A DNA stretch of 64,000 bases from Clostridium akagii DSM 12554. Its GTDB lineage: Bacteria > Bacillota > Clostridia > Clostridiales > Clostridiaceae. Location: contig NZ_JMLK01000016.1 of NCBI RefSeq assembly GCF_000686725.1, positions 56,887 to 120,886 on the forward strand, read 5' to 3'. The notes under the pieces are model-generated. The model was not told where the DNA came from. It worked only from the letters and a program-made list of their open reading frames with translations, and made no database searches. The translations under genes and the position numbers were made by a program. Below, piece by piece: positions 28,045 to 37,602 of this stretch. Numbering within the stretch: the first letter of the stretch is position 1; each line of letters opens with the position of its first letter.

Positions 28045-28119
28045 TGGTAGCCCCAACGGGAATCGGACCCGTGACTCCGCCTTGAGAGGGCGATGTCTTA
28101 ACCTCTTGACCATGGGGCC
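28045..28119 (-). tRNA. tRNA-Glu (anticodon CTC)
   Basis: The minus strand folds as a full cloverleaf of 75 bases with CCA encoded. The D arm is GTC/GAC, the anticodon stem TCGCC/GGCGG has loop CTCTCAA (anticodon CTC, reads GAG), and the T stem is ACGGG/CCCGT. Two oddities: the first acceptor pair is G1-U72, and the T loop reads TCCGATT, so position 55 is C where nearly all tRNAs have U. The gene is otherwise very like clostridial tRNA-Glu. Confidence 0.93.
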
Positions 28120-28194
28120 ATATCATAATCATGTGACATGAATACACTCCATGTCACATATTTTTTAATTAATATTTTACAATATTATTCCCAA

Positions 28195-28366
28195 CGTGCC
28201 GTTACACCTAAGAGTCACACCCGCACTTTCGCAGGTGGGTTTCCCTCAAATTATTTCTGCCTACTTCTCCTAATATGGAAGCTTGACATCCACAACTATT
28301 ATTGAAAATCCCTAAATATATCTGTCGGTTGAACATATAAGTTTTACGAACACCTCAGGACTTGCT
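28195..28366 (-). ncRNA. ssrS: Probable 6S RNA
   Basis: On the minus strand the 5' part reads AAGTCCTGAGGTGTTCGT, the conserved 5' block of Firmicutes 6S RNA. CCTGAG can pair with CTTAGG near the 3' end, giving a closing stem. The middle carries GCTTCC, ATATTA, GGAGAAG as an apical hairpin. Overall this is a rod of about 170 bases with a central bulge, the shape that 6S RNA uses to mimic an open promoter and hold sigma-A RNA polymerase. Ends are approximate. No open frame of note covers this gap of about 360 bases between the tRNA and the next gene. Confidence 0.6.
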
Positions 28367-28481
28367 ACTTGTATTATTATATCATTTTAAATTTTAGTTT
28401 CAAGTTATAATTATGCTGTTATTTATGATTATAAGACTGTAGCTCTATTATTATACACATTTCTTGTAAAAGCTTGTATTC

Positions 28482-28880
28482 TTATAATTTTAAATCATCT
28501 ATAACTTTTTCTATGTCTAAATCTTGACCACGTTTTCCAAATTCAACGATTACTTCAACGCAATCAATTTCTTCTTCATCTATATCGTAAGTGATATACT
28601 GCGCTTCCACTGAAAATTTTTCCATGCAATCCTCAATTATTTCTCCTACATTATCTATCACTAAATCATTAAGATAAGGTATAAAAAATTCTTGATTCCA
28701 TTTTTCCCCGCCAGACACCTCTGTACATTCATCGTTTGCATAAGCTGTTGCAGCTTCGATTTCAGGATCATCAAAATCATAATAAAATCTTGCAAGAAAA
28801 ACATCATCTTTATATTTGATTTCTTCTATATCTCCTAAATCATTTTCTTTTAAATAATCTATTATAGCGTTTTTTTCCAT
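28482..28880 (-). CDS. Conserved acidic hypothetical protein
   Basis: A 132-residue soluble, very acidic protein with alternating strand and helix pattern (FLARFYYDFDDPEIEAATAY ... ITYDIDEEEIDCVEVIVEFG). No signal peptide, membrane segment or catalytic motif is seen. I do not recognise the family. GTAGGAGG precedes the ATG, so it is surely translated. It is a single gene between the 6S-like RNA and the arginase gene. Confidence 0.75.
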   Translation of the reverse strand: MEKNAIIDYLKENDLGDIEEIKYKDDVFLARFYYDFDDPEIEAATAYANDECTEVSGGEKWNQEFFIPYLNDLVIDNVGEIIEDCMEKFSVEAQYITYDIDEEEIDCVEVIVEFGKRGQDLDIEKVIDDLKL

Positions 28881-29234
28881 AATAATCCTCCTACTTTGCT
28901 TTTATTAAAATATATATCAGATTATCCACATATTTCAATAAAAAATTTTTCTAATATTTATAAGTTTTTTTTGATTAAATTTAATAGTAAAAACTCATCT
29001 ACTAACTATAATAACACATTTATGGCTATATTATAAATATAATATATTATTATTGTGCATGATTATGTATTATTATAATTTTGCAAATATTCCGCATATT
29101 GCTTAAACTCTTTATATATTTTAAAATTGCTATATAATCAAACAGTACGCAACAATATCATTAATATCTAAAGAAATAACTAGTCAGTATGCTAGTCTAT
29201 TTTCTTCCAGATGTTTTACTCGGAGGTATGTGAA
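28881..29234. other. AT-rich intergenic region before the arginase gene
   Basis: About 350 bases, very AT-rich, with no open frame that looks like protein. It holds the second copy of a short motif (29174-29194) and presumably the arginase promoter. I see no riboswitch or terminator in it. Confidence 0.5.
29174..29194. repeat. Short intergenic motif, copy 2
   Basis: Contains AGTCAGTATGCTA and matches the segment at 4449-4469 at 19 of 21 positions. Here ACTAG and CTAGT flank it and can pair as a 5-bp stem. Confidence 0.4.
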
Positions 29235-30134
29235 ATGAACGTAAATTTAATCGGCGTTCCATTGTTTTATGGATCTGATAAAAAGGGCGTGGACCTTGGC
29301 CCTGATAAATTAAGAGAAAATAAAATAGTAGATGTCATAAAAAATAATCATCATACAATACATGATTTAGGTAATATATATGTACCAAGCGTTAATACTG
29401 ATGAAAAATACTCTTCAGATACTAATATGAAATATCTTTCACCCATTGTAGATGTAAACACAGATTTAGCAAAACAAGTATACAATTCGCTTAAATCGAA
29501 TTGTTTTCCTTTTGTGGTAGGTGGGGACCATTCACTAGGAATTGGAAGCATCGCAGGTGTAAGCAAATATTATAAAAATATTGCGGTAATATGGGTTGAT
29601 GCTCATGGTGACATAAATACTGATAAAACTTCTGATACAGGGAATGTTCATGGAATGCCACTGGCCGCATCGATGGGATTTGGTTCATCTTCACTTACAG
29701 ATATCTATTATAAAGGTATTAAGGTTAATCCTAAAAATGTTTTCATCATAGGTGCTAGATCATTAGATAATGGTGAAAAAGACCTTACAATACAAAAACA
29801 TCTAAATGTTTATTCAACTCAAGATGTTAAAAATAAAGGTATTGATACAATACTTGATGAAATTCACAAAAAAATATCTGAAAATAAAGTAGATGCTATA
29901 CATCTTAGCTTTGATATAGATTGTCTTGACCCAACCCTAGTTCCTGGAACTGGAACACCAGTTTCAAATGGAATGAATCTTGAGGATGCTAAATATCTAA
30001 TTAAATATTTAATGGAAACTGAGCTTGTAAAATCCATGGATTTAGTTGAGCTGAATACCTTACTTGATAAGGGAAATACTACAACTGAACTTGTAATGGG
30101 ACTTGTTGACTGGACCTTTAAATATTTACAGTAA
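29235..30134 (+). CDS. Arginase/agmatinase family ureohydrolase (probable arginase)
   Basis: A 299-residue manganese enzyme that releases urea from a guanidino substrate. The ligand motifs are all present: GGDHSLGIGS, WVDAHGDINT (DAHxD), and SFDIDCLDPTLVPGTGTPV. The N-terminus, NLIGVPLFYGSDKKGVDLGP, favours arginase over agmatinase. The start is the ATG at 29235, with CGGAGGT nine bases upstream; the frame continues to 29211 but over the ribosome site. Single gene. Confidence 0.88.
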   Translation: MNVNLIGVPLFYGSDKKGVDLGPDKLRENKIVDVIKNNHHTIHDLGNIYVPSVNTDEKYSSDTNMKYLSPIVDVNTDLAKQVYNSLKSNCFPFVVGGDHSLGIGSIAGVSKYYKNIAVIWVDAHGDINTDKTSDTGNVHGMPLAASMGFGSSSLTDIYYKGIKVNPKNVFIIGARSLDNGEKDLTIQKHLNVYSTQDVKNKGIDTILDEIHKKISENKVDAIHLSFDIDCLDPTLVPGTGTPVSNGMNLEDAKYLIKYLMETELVKSMDLVELNTLLDKGNTTTELVMGLVDWTFKYLQ

Positions 30135-30196
30135 TAGTTTTGAAGGTTTCTTATAGTTATTATAAATTGCTACAAATCAATAATTATATAATTCAA

Positions 30197-30356
30197 CAGT
30201 TACAAGTGATAAATGACAAGTTAATGAAGATTTTCTGCTCGCGCAGAGAAATCATTAAAAGGATGGAAGCAGATTTGTGTGAACAAATCTGCTTCCATCC
30301 TTTTTTATTTACAACAATTATAAAAACCTGTAACTCGCCACTTATCGCTTGTAACT
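30197..30356. repeat. Structured inverted-repeat element
   Basis: Two 26-base arms (30197-30222 and 30331-30356) are inverted copies matching at 22 of 26 positions. All four differences are C/T or G/A changes that still allow G-U pairs in RNA. Inside lie a hairpin around TCTGC-TCGC-GCAGA and the strong terminator-like stem at 30257-30304. The whole can fold as a three-way structure. It looks like a small MITE-like element or a structured RNA after the arginase gene. No other copy is in this window. Confidence 0.55.
30257..30304. terminator. Bidirectional terminator between arginase and fprA
   Basis: A perfect 22-bp stem (AAAAGGATGGAAGCAGATTT core) with a GTGA loop and T runs on both strands, at a convergent junction. 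It is one of the strongest terminators in the window. Confidence 0.92.
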
Positions 30357-30408
30357 CTAAAACTTATTCATAATTTCTAGCTACTTTGATATATTCACTA
30401 TTAATAGA

Positions 30409-31584
30409 TTAAAGTAGTTCTATAAACTTTTCTATAAATTCATCTGCTGCTTTATATTCTTTTTCTGCTGGTACAAATTTAAATTTCAAACCACCTGGTA
30501 CGATTTTAAATTTAAGTGATTTAAGTCTTTCTGTAATCATTGGAACACCTTCACCGCTCCAACCAAATGAACCAAATGCACCAGCTGCTTTACCTCTACC
30601 AGTGATAGCACTTGCATGTGAAAGTAAATCCCATGATGGTTTTACAGCATCCTGATTTATAGTAGGTGATCCTACTAATATGCCACTTGCATTCTCAAGG
30701 AGCTGGGAAGCTTTTTCTGGATCAGTCTCTGTTATTTCATGTACTTCTGCTTTTATTCCTTTTTTATTTATAGACTCTGCAAGATACTCTGCCATTGCTT
30801 TTGTATTGCCATAAGCACTTATATAAAAAACCTGAACGTTTTTTTCCTTTTCTTCTTCTTTTGCCCATTCTCTGTAAAGTTTTATGTATTTATCAGCATC
30901 AGTCATATGAACTGGACCATGGCTTGGTGCAACTATATCTATCTTTAGTCCTTCTATTTTATCAAGTCCTGCATTGACAAATCTCTTAAAAGGCGACATT
31001 ATAACTTCAAAGTAATATTTCATTTCATCTAAATAATCCCCTTGGCATTTATCCTTAAGACAATATTCAGGGCAGTAATGACATCCCATTACATCACAAG
31101 TAAATAAAGTACTTGCTTCTTCATAATATGTAAACATAGTGTCTGGCCAATGCAAATTAGGAGCCGAAATAAATTTAAGAGTAGACTTTCCCAAATTAAG
31201 AGTTCCCAGTGCTATTGCATCCTGATTATTAAAATCTCTATTTACAATTTCCTTTGCATAGTTAATTGCTGCCTTTGATGCAACTACTATTGCATCTGGA
31301 TAAGCCTCTATAAGTTTTATTAATGAACCACTGTGATCTAATTCTGTATGTTGAACAATTATATAGTCAACTTTTCTCTCTCCTATTACTTCCTTTATAT
31401 TCGCCATAAATTCATCAAAAAATCCACTTTTAACACAATCTATTACGGCTACCTTTTCATCATCAATTAAATAGGAATTGTATGTACTTCCTCTCTTTGT
31501 TTCCATTATTATATCAAAAACTCTTAGTTTTTCATCTTTCACTCCAACCCAGTGAATATTATCTTTTAATTTTTCAGTACTCAT
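30409..31584 (-). CDS. fprA: FprA-type flavodiiron protein
   Basis: A 391-residue A-type flavoprotein that reduces O2 (and possibly NO), protecting anaerobes. Residues 1-250 are the metallo-beta-lactamase-like diiron domain with HTELDH (His79, Glu81, Asp83, His84), a further His in the [10 protein letters not shown] segment and the late PSHGPVH. Residues 255-391 are a flavodoxin domain ([30 protein letters not shown]) that binds FMN. No fused rubredoxin is present. An AGGAGG site precedes the ATG. Single gene. Confidence 0.94.
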   Translation of the reverse strand: MSTEKLKDNIHWVGVKDEKLRVFDIIMETKRGSTYNSYLIDDEKVAVIDCVKSGFFDEFMANIKEVIGERKVDYIIVQHTELDHSGSLIKLIEAYPDAIVVASKAAINYAKEIVNRDFNNQDAIALGTLNLGKSTLKFISAPNLHWPDTMFTYYEEASTLFTCDVMGCHYCPEYCLKDKCQGDYLDEMKYYFEVIMSPFKRFVNAGLDKIEGLKIDIVAPSHGPVHMTDADKYIKLYREWAKEEEKEKNVQVFYISAYGNTKAMAEYLAESINKKGIKAEVHEITETDPEKASQLLENASGILVGSPTINQDAVKPSWDLLSHASAITGRGKAAGAFGSFGWSGEGVPMITERLKSLKFKIVPGGLKFKFVPAEKEYKAADEFIEKFIELL

Positions 31585-31725
31585 AAAATCATCCTCCTAT
31601 TATTACCTTGAATCCTAAATATTATTTAGTCTCCTTTATTGCTCTATATTATATTGGGATTTAAACAAATATAAAACTTCCTTATCCACCATTCTACCAC
31701 ATTAAATTATTTTTTCAATTAATGT

Positions 31726-34008
31726 TTAGTCTAAAAGTGGTGAAATATCCCCCTCGTAACATACATATTCAAGGTGTAATGCCCTAGTTAATGAAACATA
31801 AAGTATCTTCTTGTCAAGTTCATTATCATCATAATTATCTTTATTACAATTATATATTACACTACAATCAAACTCTAACCCCTTAGTCATATACGATGGA
31901 ATAATTATCTTCTCCATTTTAACATTTTTTTCTGTGTCTTTAATTAGTTCCCAATTATGCTTGCTGTATTTTTTTAAGAATTCCTTTATTGTTTTGCATT
32001 CTTCATAAGTTCTGCCAATAATGGCCACACTATTTTTACCTCTTTTGTCGCATAGTTTTACAATATCATCTAATTTATCAGAAAAATCTTTATTTCCTTT
32101 GAAATTGATTACTTCAGGTTCCATTCCATGTCTTAAAACAGGCATGGCTGGCTTCAAGCTATTTTCTTGTTTTTTTAGTACCTTATTAGCAAACTTAATT
32201 ATTTCTACAGTAGAACGATAACTTTGGGTCAATTGAACATAAGTAGCAGAATTATTAAATACGTCCTTAATGAGATTTTCCCAACTATTTATACCCTTAT
32301 AAAAATAGATTCCTTGTCCTGTATCCCCAACAATTGTAAACGAATCATTTGTTGCCATATGCCTAATTACTGCATATTGAAATGCACTGTAATCTTGTGC
32401 TTCATCAATTACTATATGTTTAAATATATATCCTTCTGGAACACCTTCAAGCTTGAATTTCAAGTACATTATAGTAGTTAAATCATCACTATCGATGGAC
32501 CCATTTTCTTCATTACTTTGAAATTCATCTCGAATATATCTCCAAAGTTTTATAGGAATAGTTTGCTCAGCTATTCTCCCTATTATTTCTTCATTTTCAA
32601 ACATTGTTTGTAAAAGTTTTTTTGTATCTGAATGTTTCCAATTATCAAAGTAGATTTCCATGCTCTCTCTTGACAACTTTAAAATTTGTTTTTTTCTAAT
32701 ATCTCTTTCATCATAAATTTGTATTATTATTTTTCTTCTCTCTTCTCCATCTTCCATATTGTTTTTTACTGTAGCTATTTTATATTCAAAATCAGCTGAT
32801 ATTTTTGCAACAAATTCAGGTAATTTTTCTTTGAGTTTATTATTAAAATACTTTTTTATTTCATCTTTTCGCTTATCAAGAGGTAGGTGTGCCATATCTC
32901 TTACAAATAATCTTTTTATTTCAGAAGCTTTAAAAAGTGGAAACCCATTTACGTTTATATTGTCCACATTGGCATCCTCAATCTCAATATATCTTATATA
33001 CCTATCTAAGATTGTTTTGTAAAATAAGGACCCTTTAAACTTGCTACTCTCCGTTATATATTTATTTTTTTCTTTTGACTCAAGTACTGACGATAGTTTT
33101 TTGTCCTTGGTAATCACTTTACCCTTTATTTTAAGGCTCTTTACTGCCAGCTCTTCAAATGTCATCTGTTTAACCATATCTATACCAAGACTTGGAAGCA
33201 CCATGGATATATAATCTAAAAATAGTTTATTAGGTGCAATTACTAAAATATCTTTTCCAGCTAATGTTTTATTGTATTTATATAATAGATACGCAAGCCT
33301 GTGAAGTGCAATTGTAGTTTTTCCCGAACCTGCAGACCCTTGTACTATTAAAGGTGCATTTTTACCTGCTCTTATAATATCATTTTGCTCTTTTTGTATT
33401 GTTGCAACTACATCCTTAAGTTTACTACTGACGCTTTCTTCAAGATTTATCTTCAAAAATTCATCTGTAAGTGTATTTTCTCCATCTGCGGACTTTAAAA
33501 TTATTTCATTAATACCTTCATCAAAAGCGTCTGCAAGTTCTCGTTCCCTTATGAGAAATTTGCGTTTCATGTTAAGTTCTCCATCAATAAAGCCATCCGG
33601 TACTTCATAGGATGCTTCTCCTTGAGTTTTACTGTAGTATAGATCAGCTATGGGAGCTCTCCAATCAATTACTATTTCGTCACCAGTTTTACTATCTCCA
33701 AGCCCAAATTTTCCTATGTAAAAGCTTTCGTTATCTCTAAGTCTTTCTCTGAAGTCAATTCTTGCAAAATAAGGTTCATCTTTTGTTTCAATATATTTTT
33801 CTAGATTTTTATGAGTTATGGCATATAGTTTTTGAGCAGTCTCTAATTCTTCGCTATATCTTCCTCTGGATTCTTTTTTTAACTCTGCAATTTTCATCTT
33901 AAGTTCATTATCATTTTTATCAGCTAAAATTCTTTCATTTTCTATCCACTTTTGTGTGGTTTTAAGTTTACCCTTTTCAAATTCAAATTCGCCTTTTTCT
34001 ATGGACAC
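31726..34008 (-). CDS. helD: RNA polymerase recycling helicase-like protein HelD
   Basis: A 760-residue superfamily-1 ATPase. The N-terminal 90 residues form a long helical coiled coil (KKESRGRYSEELETAQ) as in HelD, which reaches into the RNA polymerase channels. The Walker A is VQGSAGSGKTTIALHRLAYL, Walker B VIDEAQDYSAFQ, followed by VGDTGQGIY and TQSYRSTVEI. The length matches Firmicutes HelD rather than UvrD/PcrA (about 720, with no such N-terminal arm). The start is GTG with GAGGTG upstream. It removes stalled polymerase from DNA. Confidence 0.87.
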   Translation of the reverse strand: MSIEKGEFEFEKGKLKTTQKWIENERILADKNDNELKMKIAELKKESRGRYSEELETAQKLYAITHKNLEKYIETKDEPYFARIDFRERLRDNESFYIGKFGLGDSKTGDEIVIDWRAPIADLYYSKTQGEASYEVPDGFIDGELNMKRKFLIRERELADAFDEGINEIILKSADGENTLTDEFLKINLEESVSSKLKDVVATIQKEQNDIIRAGKNAPLIVQGSAGSGKTTIALHRLAYLLYKYNKTLAGKDILVIAPNKLFLDYISMVLPSLGIDMVKQMTFEELAVKSLKIKGKVITKDKKLSSVLESKEKNKYITESSKFKGSLFYKTILDRYIRYIEIEDANVDNINVNGFPLFKASEIKRLFVRDMAHLPLDKRKDEIKKYFNNKLKEKLPEFVAKISADFEYKIATVKNNMEDGEERRKIIIQIYDERDIRKKQILKLSRESMEIYFDNWKHSDTKKLLQTMFENEEIIGRIAEQTIPIKLWRYIRDEFQSNEENGSIDSDDLTTIMYLKFKLEGVPEGYIFKHIVIDEAQDYSAFQYAVIRHMATNDSFTIVGDTGQGIYFYKGINSWENLIKDVFNNSATYVQLTQSYRSTVEIIKFANKVLKKQENSLKPAMPVLRHGMEPEVINFKGNKDFSDKLDDIVKLCDKRGKNSVAIIGRTYEECKTIKEFLKKYSKHNWELIKDTEKNVKMEKIIIPSYMTKGLEFDCSVIYNCNKDNYDDNELDKKILYVSLTRALHLEYVCYEGDISPLLD

Positions 34009-34153
34009 TTTGGCACCTCATTTCCTACGAAAATTATATACATGCAAGATATTATTATATATCTACTAATTGATTTATTCAATAGTTCTATTTTAAGACT
34101 TTGTTTCATATAATATATTGTTATTATTTGTGTTTTGGAGGTAATTCTACTTT

Positions 34154-34999
34154 ATGAAAATTCTAATTACAGGAGTTGAAAGTAATTTAGGAAAATATAT
34201 AGAAAGCTACTTTGCTCAAAACAATCAAGTATTTGCTTTCACAAGGCAGATACTTGATATATCAAAAAAAGATCTTACCTATAAGACCATAACCTCAGTG
34301 AGCCCTGATATAGTTATACATTTAGATTCACAAGATAATATTGACACCTGTGAAATGGATGAGTCCAGCGCATATACACAAAATACTATAGGTACACTAA
34401 ATGTTGCCTATCCTTGTAGCATACTTAACATACCAATAATTTACCTTTCAACATCCTATGTATATAGTAACAATTGTAAATGCAGTAATTTTGAAACTGA
34501 TGAATGTAATCCTGTTAATATATATGGTAAAACAAAACTCGCTGGTGAAAAACTAATCAGAACTCTTTGCAAAAAGTACTTTATACTTAGAGCAGGCTGG
34601 TTATTTGGCTATGATGATTGTTTTGTTAACAAAATAATCAATAATCGAAATTTTTCCATATTTGTATGTAGTACAGAAATTGGTAACCCAACCTACTGCA
34701 AGGATTTTTGTGATGCAATAAAAGAAATGCTTCATTCTGACTTATATGGAATTTACAACTGTTGTAATCCTCCTAGCATAAGTAAATCCCTTTGGATTAA
34801 GGAGATATTTAGTCTTGCACAAATTGAAAGAACCATTTTAGAACTGCCTGAAAATTTTATTTCTAACACAGCAAAACGCCCACAAAATTCTTCTCTTAAT
34901 ACATCGCTTATAAAAAATTGCTTCAACATAGATTTTCCAAGCTCTGACGTACGTCTTTTAGAATATATGAATAAGAAAGGTTATATATTAAAAGAGTGA
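34154..34999 (+). CDS. RmlD-like NAD(P)-dependent sugar nucleotide reductase
   Basis: A 281-residue SDR-superfamily protein of the dTDP-4-dehydrorhamnose reductase group. Seen are an N-terminal nucleotide-binding strand with a loosened glycine motif (ILITGVESNLGKYI), STSYVYSN, the catalytic YGKTKLAGEK (Tyr-x3-Lys) and RAGWLFGYDD. The rest of the rhamnose pathway is not nearby, and the protein is rich in cysteine (about ten), unusual for RmlD. The exact substrate is therefore open. GGAGG precedes the ATG. Single gene. Confidence 0.75.
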   Translation: MKILITGVESNLGKYIESYFAQNNQVFAFTRQILDISKKDLTYKTITSVSPDIVIHLDSQDNIDTCEMDESSAYTQNTIGTLNVAYPCSILNIPIIYLSTSYVYSNNCKCSNFETDECNPVNIYGKTKLAGEKLIRTLCKKYFILRAGWLFGYDDCFVNKIINNRNFSIFVCSTEIGNPTYCKDFCDAIKEMLHSDLYGIYNCCNPPSISKSLWIKEIFSLAQIERTILELPENFISNTAKRPQNSSLNTSLIKNCFNIDFPSSDVRLLEYMNKKGYILKE

Positions 35000-35004
35000 A
35001 TTCG

Positions 35005-35040
35005 TTGTGGAAGGTTTTTAACCCACAATGCCTTCCACAA
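35005..35040. terminator. Hairpin between the RmlD-like gene and birA
   Basis: A 10-bp perfect stem (TTGTGGAAGG and complement) with a 16-base loop at a convergent junction. There is no good T run on either strand, so its terminator role is uncertain. Confidence 0.4.
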
Positions 35041-35063
35041 CACTAAAAAGTTATATTTATTTT

Positions 35064-36047
35064 CTAAACATAACTTTTTTTACCTCTTATTGATACCTCT
35101 CCCGAAATAAGTGCTTCATGTTTTCCATCTTCATATTCTACAACTAAGCTACCATCTTCCTTTAATTCTAAAGCTCTAGCATTTATTTCAATACCCTTTC
35201 TTATTACCCTAATTTCTTTTCCAATTAAAATAGATTTTTCTCTACAGATTGAAATTGATTTTTTTATATCCTCTCTTTCAATATAATCATCATATAAATT
35301 TTCAAGATTATTAAGAATACGTGCTACTAATTTTTTCCTATCAATTTCCATACCCACTTCTAATTTAAGAGAAGTTGCAATTTTACTTATGTCTTCACCA
35401 AAATCAGAAGCATCAACATTAACATTTATACCAATCCCTAGTACTACAAAGTTCACCATAGTAAGCTCACAACTCATCTCTGTCAATATGCCACAAACTT
35501 TTTTATTGTTTATTATTATATCATTAGGCCATTTTATAAGACTTTCTATATTTATGTCAGAAAGAGCCATATTAACTGCTGCTGCTGCAATTTGAGTAAG
35601 CAGTGAAACTTTCATCGGATCTATGCACGGCTTCATTATTATTGACATCCACACACCTTTACCCTTAGGTGAAACAAAGTTTCTTCCAAGCCTACCTTTT
35701 CCATTAGTTTGCTCTTCACTTATCACCACTGTTCCATGTGCAGCATCTAGTGCTAATTCTTTAGCCGTAATATTTGTTGATTCTAAAGAATCAAAATGTA
35801 TTATCGTTCTTCCTAATCTATCTGTTACTAATTTGTCTTCTATTTCCTCGTAGGTTAATACGTCCGGGCAAGATAATAATCTATATCCTCGTTTTGATAT
35901 AGATTCAATGTCATATCCTTCCTCCTTTAGCTGATTAATACACTTCCAAATTGTAGTTCTGCTTACTCCAAAATTCTCACTTATATTTTCCCCAGAAACA
36001 AAAACTTCTCTGCTATCTTTTAATAATTTCAATATTTCTTTTTTCAA
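35064..36047 (-). CDS. birA: Bifunctional biotin ligase / biotin operon repressor BirA
   Basis: A 327-residue protein. The N-terminal 60 residues are a winged helix (GVSRTTIWKCINQLKEEGY) that would bind a biotin operator. The central ligase domain has GKGRLGRNFVSPKGKGVW, the biotinyl-AMP loop, and LIKWPNDIIINNKKVCGILTE. The C-terminal SH3-like part is normal. I start it at the TTG at 36047 because GGAGGT stands at ideal distance from it; the longer frame to 36080 would read through that site. It attaches biotin to carboxylases and represses biotin genes, which are not in the window. Confidence 0.93.
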   Translation of the reverse strand: MKKEILKLLKDSREVFVSGENISENFGVSRTTIWKCINQLKEEGYDIESISKRGYRLLSCPDVLTYEEIEDKLVTDRLGRTIIHFDSLESTNITAKELALDAAHGTVVISEEQTNGKGRLGRNFVSPKGKGVWMSIIMKPCIDPMKVSLLTQIAAAAVNMALSDINIESLIKWPNDIIINNKKVCGILTEMSCELTMVNFVVLGIGINVNVDASDFGEDISKIATSLKLEVGMEIDRKKLVARILNNLENLYDDYIEREDIKKSISICREKSILIGKEIRVIRKGIEINARALELKEDGSLVVEYEDGKHEALISGEVSIRGKKSYV

Positions 36048-36104
36048 TGTTTTACCTCCAAAATACTTAATCCAGTGCATGCAATGATTTTATTCAAGTA
36101 TAAC

Positions 36105-37388
36105 TCATATTGTATTTTTTCCAAAACCCAATATTACTTGAACTTTGCTGAAAATATTATAAAGTAGTTGCACAAAACAAAATACCATTATAAATATCAA
36201 TGGAAAAAAATATCTACTCTGTCCTTCTGTTACAAATTGAGTAACACTAAACATATAAAACAGCATAAGAATGTATACCTGAAATTTATAATTTATACTA
36301 TCCCTATTCCCTTTATTTTTAATTAAGTCAACAATTTTTGTTACACTTAAAAATAATATATATATAACCCCAGGTATAAATACTATTTTTCTTATATTTT
36401 GGGTAAACTTTTGCAGTGCATGTTCTTGTTCATATTTAAAATTGGTCCCTGGAAATACCCATGATATATCTTCACCTGCAAAATATGTGTTTCTTAATCT
36501 CATAATTCCCAATTGAATAAACCTTATAGGATGCGATGTTATCCATTTTGATGCTGCTGCCTTAAATATTTTACATCGTGTTGCCCTATTTCCGTCTTTG
36601 TAAACCTGCAAATTAACAACTGAATTTTTTACACTAGCTGATGACATCCAGCCACCAGTGTTATTTTGAGAATTATTATTTATGTAAAGAACTACCCCAC
36701 TATTTGTTGATACATAGGTAAATTGTCCCATAAGCTTAGAATTTCGAAGGACTAGTGGTGAAATGGTCAAAAATGTAAATAAAAGAATAATTAAACTTAC
36801 TGTCACTGCTTTTTTTAATTTTCTTGTACAAATCAATTCCACTAAAAAAATTCCTAACACATATACTAAAAATGATGCATGTATAATTGTAATAAATCCT
36901 GTTAGAATTCCCATGTAAATATACTTATATTTAACTTTACTTAAATAAATTGCCGTTACCATTAATAATATAGTAGTCATTAGTATTTCCTTAGCCAAAA
37001 TACTGTTATAAAATATATTATTAGGAAATAGCACAAATATAGTAAAAATTATTTTCCTTACTATTTCCTTAATCTCTAATTTTCTCAATATATAATAAAA
37101 TAATAAATAACTTATACCAGTTAAAATCAAGTTAAATATCTTTGCCTTAATAATACCCGCGCCAAATATCCAATATACAAATCCCAAAGTAATCGGATAA
37201 CCTATGGCCTGCCTAGTATCTCCCCAAAAGCCTCCATTTGCAATATCTGTTGCAAGTTGGTTATAGTAATTAAAATCTGAAATAGGTTTAGTCTTAATAA
37301 AAACAACCCATAATATACTTAATATTATTCCCAAAAGCAAAACTATATAATAGTAATAATTTTTTATTTTATTTATATAAAGCATCAC
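36105..37388 (-). CDS. GT-C-like multi-pass membrane glycosyltransferase
   Basis: A 427-residue protein with about ten membrane segments. The first loop after helix 1 carries ISDFNYYNQLATDIA, the acidic motif region of ArnT/PMT-like (GT39/GT83) enzymes, and QAIGYPITLGFVYWIFG follows as usual for them. A soluble loop near residues 230-290 has the YFAGED segment. Such enzymes use polyprenyl-phosphate sugars at the outer membrane face. It starts at GTG or the ATG next to it, behind GGGGG. The donor and acceptor are unknown. It lies downstream of the manO-like gene after a terminator. Confidence 0.65.
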   Translation of the reverse strand: MMLYINKIKNYYYYIVLLLGIILSILWVVFIKTKPISDFNYYNQLATDIANGGFWGDTRQAIGYPITLGFVYWIFGAGIIKAKIFNLILTGISYLLFYYILRKLEIKEIVRKIIFTIFVLFPNNIFYNSILAKEILMTTILLMVTAIYLSKVKYKYIYMGILTGFITIIHASFLVYVLGIFLVELICTRKLKKAVTVSLIILLFTFLTISPLVLRNSKLMGQFTYVSTNSGVVLYINNNSQNNTGGWMSSASVKNSVVNLQVYKDGNRATRCKIFKAAASKWITSHPIRFIQLGIMRLRNTYFAGEDISWVFPGTNFKYEQEHALQKFTQNIRKIVFIPGVIYILFLSVTKIVDLIKNKGNRDSINYKFQVYILMLFYMFSVTQFVTEGQSRYFFPLIFIMVFCFVQLLYNIFSKVQVILGFGKNTI

Positions 37389-37423
37389 TAAGCTATTCCC
37401 CCGTCCGATGAATTTCTAATTAC

Positions 37424-37465
37424 AAAAAAGCACTATATAAAGAATATCATATACAGTGCTTTTTC
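37424..37465 (-). terminator. Terminator after the manO-like gene
   Basis: A stem of AAAAAGCACT-x-TAT against ATA-x-AGTGCTTTTT with an 11-base loop. The A/T tails on both sides let it act on either strand. It lies about 140 bases past the DUF956 gene. Confidence 0.7.
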
Positions 37466-37602
37466 TACAAGTCAAATTCTCTTGAGATATTTAATTTTAA
37501 TAGTTTCAAGTGCTTTACTGTATTTTTTACTTGCGGTTTTAAATAACTCAGGCTTTATTATAACCTATAATAAGTTCAGCGATTGGATAAAATCACTACT
37601 AA

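Noticed and set aside
30197..30356. CRISPR-like or IS-end interpretation of the repeated arms
   Set aside because: There are only two inverted copies, no spacers, no target duplication and no transposase nearby.
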